The position numbers were made by a program, and so were the translations under genes. The notes below the pieces were generated by a model. The model was not told the origin of the DNA. It searched no databases and saw only the letters and a program-made list of their open reading frames with translations. Positions 53,780-64,000 of a stretch of 64,000 bases of DNA are shown here, piece by piece; position 1 is the stretch's first letter, and each line of letters starts with the position of its first letter. Source of the DNA: Microstegium vimineum (lineage: Eukaryota; Streptophyta; Magnoliopsida; Poales; Poaceae); contig CM039139.1 in assembly GCA_022036555.1 (NCBI GenBank), positions 11,980,931 to 12,044,930 of the forward strand, read 5' to 3'.

Positions 53780-56700
53780 ATGGCGCAGTCGCTGGAGCTG
53801 CTGCTGATCCAGTTCCTGATGCCGGACAACGACGCGCGTCGGCAGGCGGAGGAGCAGATCCGGCGGCTAGCCCGCGACCCGCAAGTGGTCCCCGCGCTCG
53901 TTCACCATCTCCGCACGGCCAAGACCCCAAACGTCCGCCAGCTCGCCGCCGTTCTACTCCGCAAGAAGATCACTTCCCACTGGACCAAGCTTCACCTGGA
54001 CTCCAAGGCATCACTTAAGCAAGCTCTCATCGACTCAATCACACTCGACCACAGGTTCTTTACTAAATACCTATCACCAACCCTTCTGTGCACGTATGCC
54101 TCAGAATTTGCGTGCTTTCAATTCGCTTAAATTGTGCTGCTTAAGGGACACTTTGAATGTGTTATCAACTTATTAGTCCGCGCTGATCATAGAATCAATA
54201 GGTCCAGCTGTAGGAAGCCTTCCTGTTTGGGCCCCAAACAACATAGAATTTTGATGCTTCTGCTGTGACCACAATTGCTCATATAGTTAGTTATATATTC
54301 CAATCGGGAGAAATTCTGCTTGTACTTCACCCCATTTTGGATGAGTACTGCGAAGATTACATGTACAATATATCCTCATCCATGTTATAACATGGCTGAT
54401 GATTAATCCCAAGTTCCCAACTTCTCATGATAATATACTTTCTGCTGAACTAAATTAATCATGGTTTCTCTAGAGCTGATTGATCCAGTGTGTGCTTTGT
54501 TCAATTGGTTACATGATAATGGACTGTGGTCGAATTATGGTAACTGATACAGATATTCGATGACCTCCCATTTCTGGTTACTTGGGGCCTAGAGCCCTAG
54601 ACCTAAATTTGCTTAGTTCTTGTTCAATCTTCGATTCCAACCCACAGCTTAAGCTCTTGCAGAAATTTCTTTGTAATAAAGAGTTAAAACGTGGAACAAC
54701 TGCCATGTGGAAGCAAAGGACAAAGGGTTTGTGATTTTTTATTGTGAATACTTTTGCATTCTAAGCACTCTTCATACGTCATTCAATGGCATTGAATCCT
54801 TGTGCAGCTCTCTATTTCATTCTACACATTTAAATGTCCCTTTGAGCCAATATTGAATGCAATTCAGAGGAAAAAAAACCCACATTAAATGTCTTATTAC
54901 AATTTTGTTTCCACCCAAAACTTCTAAAAAATACTGTAGCATGCCTTCTCCAAAACTAAGTTTTTTGTTACTCATTTTGACATTTATATGTAATTTGATA
55001 AATCACACTTCTAAATTTGCATGGCATGGGTATCAGAGTCGACCATTACTATACCACCAATGACTGGATCTGGTAGCTTGAAGTCAAGAGATGCACATCT
55101 CTAGTACATTTGAAACTTGAAACTAATCAGAACCTTCTGAGGTCCATAATAGAACATAGTTTTCTTGGAGATCATTATTGCAAGTTACAACACAAAACAT
55201 CTCATCAGTTGGTGCAAATGCTGCAGATAAAATTTGTGCTGTTTATCTATTTTAGACTTGCCTTACAACTTTTTGTTCACATGTACTTCTGTTAAGCTTA
55301 GAGTCTCTATTTCCATTTTATGCAGTCATCCTGTAAGGCGAGCTAGTGCAAATGTCGTGAGCATTATAGCTAAGTATGCTATCCCTGCAGGAGAGTGGCC
55401 AGAGCTGTTACCTTTCCTTTTTCAATGCAGCCAAAGTCTACAAGAAGATCATAGAGAAGTAAGTTTATCTTGATGAAGGGTTTATTTCTGCCAAGCAGAT
55501 GAATATAGACACTATTCATACTGAAGGAGAATGACATTTTGGTTTCTTATTAGATGAATTATAGGAGTAGATGTTAAACATATCAAAATTGTATTTGCAA
55601 TTTCATTTTCTTCTATCTGTAGTAAGTTTCTGAAATTTTACCACATCAATAGCTAAAACTAGGTGATTCCCCGTGCGTTGTTGCTAGAATCTTTTAAGAA
55701 TTACTTGCTGGTTTTTACATGGGAATAGATAAAGACTTCTGCTTATTTGTGAATCTTAGTTTACATGATAAACATACTTGTAGCATGAGAAACTATCCAA
55801 ACCAGTAAGTGCTCCATAGAATGTCATCCCAAATGCACAAAAGCAAGCTAAAAGTAATTAGAAGAAATGACAGGTGACAATTAAACGTTAAGTCACGGAA
55901 ACACGAATAGGAGCAAATCATCAAATTAAAACAAATCATAACAAACAGATTGCAACCAACCACCATGCGCTGGCTGTCGTCGTAGTGTTCTATATGCATG
56001 GCATGCAGATTGCAGAGTATGTCAGAGTCGTTAGAGAGCACGAGAGCCACAGCTAGAGTGAGTGCCACTGCCAGTGCCAACTCACCATTGGCGGTCAGCT
56101 GGAAGTTCCTGGCAGAGGCGGCGTAGGACGGCGACGGCAGTTGGTTGACCTTGTATGCGTCAGGTTGACCATGTAGCAGACCTGCCTGATCTCGCCGTTG
56201 CACCTACCTGATCTTGCCATTGTGTGGCGCGTGAGCACGCCGACTTGCTCATGACTCGTCCATCGCGTCCTTTATATATAGCTTGATTAGTAGTAGTCAG
56301 CGTTAGAAGAGGAAAAGAGGAAGTCACCTGAAACAATAATTGCATAGTGGAACATTGATGTTTGAAGAGGAAGGGAGGAAGCCACTTGAGAGAATGGGAA
56401 TAATTAACTTTTTACCATCCTTATGAGGTGGGTGGTATATAAAATACCATGTATGTGTCAGTGACATATATTATGATGTCATTTGTAAGAGTGATAAAAA
56501 ATTAAATGCCCAGAGAGAATGCTAGGAGTATGTGCGTAACAGATAATGGTCAAGCACTCATGGGTGTAGGTAACTGCGTCCACATAAGTGCTTAGTGGAG
56601 GGGTAGTGGGGTCAAAACGGGGTTTAGTACGAACGATAGAGATTTTGCTAGTTGATAAAATCGAACGCAGAATACTAATTGAGATGGCATGGCTTAACGT

Positions 56701-59700
56701 GGTTGCTGGGAAGTCAAAGTTAATGAATCTTAGTGGGTTCCATCTATATAGGTTGTATAGATTAATGTGTGTCTTTTGGTATTTTGACATCATATCAGCA
56801 ACATATTGGCTTCAATATTGCTTGTTGCGCACGTTACTACATTAGTCTATTATGAAGTCTTAAATATGAGGATACAACTAATCACTTGAGGTTAAGGGCT
56901 AAATGATCTGAGTCATTTGTGTCTGCGTAAAACCCTATCTGCTTTATTTAAACACACATTTTTATTCCTTTTTCTGTTGGTCAGGAGCACAAACAAATGT
57001 TGAAGTCACGCTGCTGATGCATATGTGAAACCTAATTTGCCATTGTACCATTCTTCAATTTTTGTTTCCAGAGAAGTTTTTACTTGCTGTTCACTTCCCT
57101 TTCTCCATGTTTTTGTTAGTGGGTAACTAGGTTCTTAGCATCAATAAATTGATGGAACATTGAGATAATGCGTTCGTTAATATCAATTATTCATCCGACC
57201 ATTGCATAATTTGCATGTTGTACTGGCATGCGGACAACATTTTCAAACCCTGTATTCTATTGTAATTTTGTTTGGTGGAAACATTTTATATTGTCAAAAA
57301 TTGTTTGTATATACAGTTTTGTAAAAAAGAAGGTTGGTTGTACAGGAAACAACTGCTGCTTTATCTGTACAAACAAGAAGCTAATGCTGAGTCTCTCAAA
57401 GTTTTGCTGCCATTTTATTTCTTCTGCAGGTGGCTTTGATTCTTTTCAGCTCCCTTACTGAAACTATCGGAGCTACTTTTCAGTCACATCTGAACAATTT
57501 GCAACCTATTTTACTGAAATGTCTGCAAGACGAAACTAGCTCTCGAGTCAGAATTGCAGCCCTAAAGTATGGTTAACTTTTGTGTCCAACAGCTCATTGC
57601 AAACAAATATCTGTCCAAATTTTCTTTCTGAATAAGCTACTTTTCTCTGTGCAACAGGGCTGTTGGATCATTCATAGAATATGTCAATGATGGAGGTGAC
57701 ATTGTAAGTTTTGCTTTTGTCGGCTGTGTTTTTCTAATTTTTTTTGTTTCTTTAAAGTTGATTAGAGTTGAGAAAGCAGTAGTCTATGATAACCATGGAC
57801 CTACTACTTGGATTTTTTATTTTATTTACAGCAACATGAATATCTTGATTCTGCATCTATTTCATAATGTAGATGTTAATATATTTTTTGTGAACTTGCT
57901 CAAAGTTAGACAAGTTTGACTTGGGACAAAACTAAAACGACTTACAATTTGAAGTGGAGGTTATGCAGTGCGCTGACTCATTGCTAATTTTTACTATGCA
58001 AACCTCTCCAAATGAATATATATGCAAAATGAACGTTATTCTCGAGATAAGTACAGTTTGAAAATTTTCACTATGCAAACCTCTCCAAATGAACATATAT
58101 GCAAAATGAACATATATCTTCATCTTCATTGAGTTATTTTTTATCATACTGCCAGAGAAAGGGAAGACATATTTTAGGACTTCATTTACCTGAGTTTTTT
58201 TTTGCATTATCTAATTTGTAGTTTCTTGGAGCTTGGGGACAATTGCATTAGATAATTGTATCTAAATATTATGATGTATGCACATGATATTCTTTTCAAA
58301 TCAGTGTGGAAATATGAAATATGTTATGCTACACGCAATTTCACCTTGCTAACTGTGCGGGAACTATTTTCCTAAAGTTTTGAGTACTTGTTTAAGTGTA
58401 TAAATGTTGTCTGCATCCTCCACTATCTGCTTGCAGTTGCAATTTAGTTTCATGTTTGATGATTGTTCTTGCAGAATATACCATTTGACACATTGCCACC
58501 GGCTAATGTTGTGAACTTGTAACCATATGTGTACATTTCGTAGGTAAAAATGTTTCGGGAATTTGTTCCCAGTATCTTGAATGTATCAAGGCAGTGTCTT
58601 GCTAATGGAGAAGAAGATGTTGCTTCCATTGCGTTTGAAATTTTTGATGAACTAATTGAATCTCCTGCACCACTTCTTGGAGACTCTGTGAGGTCAATTG
58701 TGCAATTCTCGCTGGAAGTTTCTGCAAACCAGGATTTGGAAATAAATATAAGGCAACAGGTTTGATTAGCCCTCAGCATCCTCTAATATATCTCCCAACT
58801 TATTTACAGATTACTAAGTTGTTTCAAATGATTGTTTCAGGCTATCCAGATAATTTCATGGCTGGTAAAATTTAAAGCATCTTTCTTGAAAAAGCATAAG
58901 CTGGTTGTACCTATCCTGCAAGTTATGTGCCCATTGCTTACGGAAACAGCTAATGAAGATGAAGATTCTGATCTAGCGGCAGATCGTTCTGCTGCCGAAG
59001 TCATTGATACAATGGCTATCAACTTACCAAGGCACGTTCTTGCACCAGTTCTTGAGTTTGCTTCTGTGAGCTTTCATCACATTAATCCGAAGTATCGTGA
59101 GGCTGCTGTGACATCTCTGGGTGTTATCTCAGAGGGTTGTTGTGAACATTTGAAAGATAAGTTGGAGGACTGTTTGAAAATTGTATTGGAAGCTTTAAAG
59201 GACCAAGAACAAATGGTTAGAGGTGCTGCATCTTTTGCCCTTGGTCAGTTTGCTGAACACTTGCAACCAGAAATTTTATCTCATTATGCGAGTGTACTTC
59301 CATGCATTCTAAATGCTCTTGAAGACCCATCAGATGAAGTTAAGGTATAGCCATGAAATGCAGATGATGTTTTCTATTCTATAAATGGGCAGCAAAGCCA
59401 AAAACCTTTTCCATAATTTTTTAGGATGGATGGTAAACTGGGCAATATAATAAATTCATTCATTCATTTGTTCTTTCAGGAAAAGTCATATTATGCTCTT
59501 GCAGCATTCTGTGAGGACATGGGTGAAAATATCCTACCATATCTAGAACCCTTGATATGCAGATTGGTTATGTCTTTGCAGAGCAGTCCTCGGAACTTGC
59601 AAGAGACATGCATGGTATGTAGTAATATATAGTACTAGATAAGTCGTGTAGTAATATATAGTACTAGATAAGGTGTGTATTGGAAATATGATAACCATTT

Positions 59701-62700
59701 TACATAAAATCATCTTTTATTTTGACAATGATGATATTTTCTGCAGTCTGCAATTGGTTCGGTGGCCGCTGCTGCGGAGCAGGCTTTTATCCCATATGCC
59801 GAAAAGGTCCTTGAGATGATGAAAGGTTTTATGGTGCTTATTAATGACGAAGATCTGTGTGCACGTGCTAGGGCAACTGAGGTTGTTGGGATAGTAGCAA
59901 TGGCAGTTGGCAGAGCAAGAATGGAAGCAATATTGCCTCCTTTTATTGAGGCTTCTATTTCTGTAAGTTGTGTTTCCATTAGTTTCAGTTACTTTTACAG
60001 CGTTGAGTGCAACCTTTATGTTCTTCGTACTCGCAGGGTTTTGGATTGGATTATAGTGAACTCAGAGAGTACACTCATGGTTTCTTTAGTAATGTTGCTG
60101 AAATTTTGGGTGACAGTTTTACACAGGTAACAAGGGTCTTTAAATTTTTATTTAATTTCTGATTGATGTTTACATTTACCAAAGTGAGTTGTTTCACATT
60201 TCAGTATCTTCCTCATGTTGTCCCTCTCGTATTTTCTTCCTGCAACTTGGATGATGGTTCTGCTGTGGACATTGATGATGCTGATAGTATTGAAAATGGA
60301 TTTGGTGGTGTTTCATCTGATGATGATGATGTTAATGATGAGCCAAGAGTTAGAAATATCAGTGTGAGGACTGGGGTATTAGATGAGAAAGCTGCTGCAA
60401 CACAGGCTATTGGTTTTTTCGCGCTACACACGAAGAGTGCCTATGCTCCGTATCCTTTTAAGAAATGCTAAGCTGCTCTAGTCAGTTTCACCCCTTTCAA
60501 AAGTTCCTTGACTGACACTAGGTATCTGGAAGAGTCACTGAAGATTTTGATCAGGCACAGTGGTTATTTCCATGAAGATCTCAGGCTGCAGGCAGTCATT
60601 TCTTTGAAACGTAATTTGCCCCCTATTTCTCTTTGATGCATGAATTTTCACAAGGATTTCCTTTCCCTTCTTGTTCCTGTAATGCCAGCATTGTGGAAAT
60701 TTGAATGTCAGGGTAAATGATTCAACAAAAAAGAAGAGTTGATTGCTTAATCTGTAACTGTAAGAAATCAGTACTTACAAAAAAAACTATATTTAGGCCT
60801 TGTTTAGATGCACATGTATCTCCCTCAAACAACATGTGTTGGAGTGGATTTTAATTCAATTACACTCCAATGCACTCGAACACATGTGGTTTGATGAAGA
60901 TACATGTACATCCAAACAATGCCTTAGTGAATGAAATTAAATGTCTTAAAACATACTCTGCACTTCTGCAGTCTGCACTATGTGAAGTTGTCTATAGCTA
61001 ACTGAATTACTGAAATACAACAAGGTCAAAAAGGGGCAGATCATCCAGTGAACTGTGGCCTTTTAAATGAAGTGCTTTTGTAACTATTGTCTGTGTACTG
61101 TGGTTTCCAGCAAAGCTTATTTCATATTGGAATGCCAAATCTTAACAAAACATTAGGTAAAGGTGTACTGACGGACTCACCCAATGGTAGTGCAGGAACA
61201 GGAACCAACTATTTTTATATGATAATTACAGGAAAAAAAAATAAAGTGCTACTCCAACAATATTTTGCATAAAATCCAGAATGGTATGTTTTTAATCAAG
61301 TTGAATTATGTACTTCATAATTTATCACTAGTATAAGTGTAATTTTCAACATACCATAATGTATATTAATTATTATTTTCATTAGTGTTCCATAAAATGT
61401 GATTTTATGGCTTTGTTAGTAGTTATATTGTTTACCCTTCTTGCAGATATTCTAACTGCAGTTAGGGCAATACCTCCTACACATGCTGTGAGTATTTTGT
61501 TGTGTTAATATTCGTATGTACCTTCTTCGTACCTTCTGGCAATGTAAAGATTATTTTTTTTATGAAATTATGTTTTCTTTTCTACCATGCAGGATGTACT
61601 GGAGAAACAGAAGGATGTTCTTGGTAAATATTGGATATACCACATTTGAAATTCATTTGGCCTGTTTGATAGCAAATAACCATGCCGCATTTATTTTTCC
61701 AGATACTGTTCTGAACATCTACATCAAGACTATGACAGAGGATGACGATAAAGAGGTAGTTGCACAAGCTTGCATGAGTGTAGCTGACATTGTGAAGGAC
61801 TGTGGCTTTGCTGCAATTGAGCCTTGTAAGCTGTGCCTGCCCAGTACTTGTTGGTCTGAAAATACTAGGTTGTGTTGTTAAAGACTGATCCCTTCTGTGC
61901 TTTCTTTCAGACATGCTAAGGCTTGCTGAGACAACACTGGTTCTTTTACGTCAAGAATCGAGCTGTCAGCAAGTGGAGTCAGATGGTGAGGATGAAGGCG
62001 ACATTGACCATGATGAGGTCCTCATGGATGCAGTTTCAGATCTTTTGCCTGCTTTTGCAAAAGTGATGGGATCTTATTTTGATCCCATCTTTGCAAAATT
62101 ATTTGATCCGTTGATGAAATTTGCTGTATGTCAACCCCCCCCCCCCCCCCCCCTCCTCTTCTATATGCGCGAATTCCATAGTTCCATTTGCTCCACATCA
62201 ATTGATTAAATAATTCAATGGAAGTTCTATACTTTTGAAACACATGTTGGTCATGTATTTTGCTTTTGAAACTACTTCATGGAATAAATGCAGAAATCTC
62301 CCCATCCTCCCCAAGATAAGACTATGGTTGTTGCAACCTTAGCTGAGGTTGCTCAGGAAATGGGTGCTCCAATATCTGCTTATGTTGATGTACGTTTCTA
62401 GCATTCTTGAATGTCTATGAATTTTTATCATTTCAACACCCCCTTTCATACTGCTTCATTTGGATTCTTCAGAAGATAATGCCTTTGGTGTTGAAAGAGC
62501 TTGCTTCATCCGATGGTACTAATAGGAGAAATGCTGCTTTCTGTGTTGGTGAGATATGCAAGAATGGGGGTACTGCAGCACTGAAGTATGTATAATTTTT
62601 TTTTCTCGAATCATCATATTTGATGTTGCAAGAAAGTAGTATTTAATTTATATGCTCATTAGCAATAAAAAGATAGATGCTGCACTAATAAAAAAAATGC

Positions 62701-63975
62701 TGTATGCTTACTATTGTTGAAATGACATGCATCTCTCTTGCGTCATCTGAGGGGGGAAAAAAAGCCTGTGTTTTTTAAGTTTTTCATTATATGCATCAAA
62801 ACTAGCTGATGAAATAATGAATTGCATTTTACTAATTAAATTTCTCAATTGCTACAATTTTCTTATATAGATACAAGGGGAAAAGGATGTGTTATGCTCA
62901 CTTTATCCACATTCCATATATAACATTAATATATGTTAGCAATTGAGAGCAGTTTAATTAGAACCATATTCTTTTCCTGTACTTCTCAATTGCCACCGCA
63001 TCAGCTTCAGAACTCATATGCTATTTGGGTTCTCTATCTTTGCTGGACACTAGAAGCAACCATGACCATCTGGCCCTGATGGTCTTTCAGAGTTCTTCTC
63101 AAAATGACCAAAAAGCAAACCATTTTTTCGCTCTAGTGAACAGCCTGCCATGAGATTTGTTGATAAAGTTGAACTCTACTCCTAAATTTAAAGTGAGCAT
63201 TCTGAAGTGTTGGATGGGGCAGCTAAGAATCATGAGACATATTTGATGCTGTTTCATTTTATAGTCAGCAGATGGATTACTTCTCAATGTATTCATTACA
63301 TAACTAAAATAAAGAGTAACACCTGATCCTGTATAATTTTGTCGCTCACTAGTTCTTGTCCGTCTTTTTGCAGATACTATGGGGATATACTTCGGTCTCT
63401 GCATAATTTGTTTAGTACCTCAGAATCAGATGATGCAGTAAGAGATAATGCTGCTGGTGCCATTGCTAGGATGATAATGGTGCAGCCTCAGTCAATTCCT
63501 CTCAACCAGGTCTGAACAACATTGTAGTTTGTATGTTTGGACAGCTTCATGTTTCAGATTCAAGAGTGTGTGTAACAAATGTTTGATTGCATTCTTATAG
63601 GTTCTTCCAGTTTTTATTAAAGCTTTGCCACTAAAAGAAGATCATGAAGAATCAATGACTGTCTATGGTTGCATCTGCAGTTTATTGTTATCATCACATC
63701 CCCAGGTGATTCTTTAACCGGAGTCCATTGTCAGTCTATATTCATGGGCCAAACCTAATTTTTTTCTGTTGCAGATCCTTCCTCTTGTGCCTGATGTTAT
63801 ACATGTCTTTGCCCAAGTGGTGGTATCCCCAGATGAGAGCGACGAAGTCAAAACAAACATTGGCAAGGCTGTTTCTCACTTGATATCTGTCTATGGCCAG
63901 CAAATGCAGCCAATACTGAGTGCCCTTCCACCAGCTCATGCAAGCGCGCTGGCAGCATTTGCCAGTAGAAGATGA
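53780..63975 (+). CDS. IMB4: Importin-4-like karyopherin beta (nuclear import receptor)
   Basis: Twenty exons: 53780-54054, 55326-55458, 57430-57566, 57658-57703, 58544-58759, 58841-59344, 59480-59614, 59747-59962, 60037-60126, 60205-60449, 60522-60610, 61447-61487, 61593-61623, 61703-61825, 61911-62125, 62294-62389, 62473-62585, 63374-63509, 63601-63705, 63775-63975. Every junction keeps frame and the product is 1048 aa, the length I recall for the Arabidopsis orthologue. It starts MAQSLELLLIQFLMPDNDAR. HEAT repeats run throughout (NVRQLAAVLLRKKIT, VRRASANVVSIIAKYA, VRGAASFALGQFAEHLQ, NRRNAAFCVGEICKNG). An acidic loop (SSDDDDVNDEPRVRN) lies near residue 615, and it ends AALAAFASRR-like (ALAAFASRR). 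It carries cargo such as histones and ribosomal proteins through the nuclear pore and releases them on Ran-GTP binding. The 3'UTR leaves the window. Confidence 0.95.
55790..56850. other. Unexplained insert in importin intron 2
   Basis: Part of the unusually long intron 2 differs from its surroundings. The minus strand has TATATATAAAGG at 56269-56281, then ATGs at 56262 and 56252, and gene-like GC-richer sequence to about 55970. No frame gives a product I recognise and I found no terminal repeats. It could be a captured gene fragment within an eroded transposon. Confidence 0.3.
60796..60923. mobile_element. Tourist-like MITE in importin intron 11
   Basis: Ends GGCCTTGTTTAGATGCACAT and, inverted, GGCATTGTTTGGATGTACAT enclose 128 bp. 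TTA duplications lie at 60793-60795 and 60924-60926. Same family as 2127-2263. Confidence 0.85.
62135..62153. repeat. C19 homopolymer after a splice donor
   Basis: Nineteen Cs begin 9 bp after the GT of the intron 15 donor (62126) of the importin gene. Confidence 0.9.
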
Positions 63976-64000
63976 CCTCTGAGGCTCTGAGGACCAACTT

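Overview
This window is grass (Poaceae, probably panicoid) nuclear DNA. The support is GC-rich first exons, plant GT-AG introns, four genes with clear plant orthologues, and dense grass-type transposable elements (Tat-lineage Gypsy, CACTA, Tourist and Stowaway MITEs, a PoaS-type SINE, an L1 LINE, a Helitron). No prokaryotic or organellar gene was seen. The species cannot be fixed from sequence alone.

Layout. 1-3605: possible tail of a plus-strand gene, then intergenic DNA with MITEs and a 470-bp CACTA mini-element. 3606-19893: a complete but mutated Ty3/Gypsy (Tat-type) LTR retrotransposon in minus orientation, with target duplication AAACT, gag-PR-RT-RH-INT on the minus strand and a spliced antisense accessory gene on the plus strand behind its own TATA box. 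19894-30150: transposon-rich intergenic DNA with Stowaway copies, a CACTA element carrying a Ulp1-like relic (target duplication GTG), a second retroelement remnant with its own antisense accessory gene, and, nested in that remnant's LTR, a probable solo LTR (target duplication CCAGG). 30150-64000: the gene-rich part.

Host genes, all reconstructed by splicing: (1) 31270-35183 (+), MEKK1-type MAPKKK, 8 exons, 593 aa; (2) 40753-36544 (-), PYM, partner of Mago/Y14, 4 exons, 225 aa, convergent with the kinase and carrying a SINE in intron 2; (3) 50709-47411 (-), PIP4P 5-kinase without MORN repeats, 8 exons, 530 aa; (4) 53780-63975 (+), importin-4-like karyopherin beta, 20 exons, 1048 aa, with its stop codon just inside the right edge. 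A 5'-truncated LINE (43376-46048) lies between PYM and the PIP5K gene, and a Helitron-like element lies between PIP5K and importin.

The host genes are unrelated housekeeping or signalling genes and are not an operon-like unit. The coherent story is transposon biology. Two separate retroelements each carry an antisense gene between pol and the 3' LTR, and the two predicted products share a short C-terminal motif. Premature stops in the intact-length element fit C-to-T decay at CAG and CGA codons. Several insertions are dated relative to each other by perfect target-site duplications.
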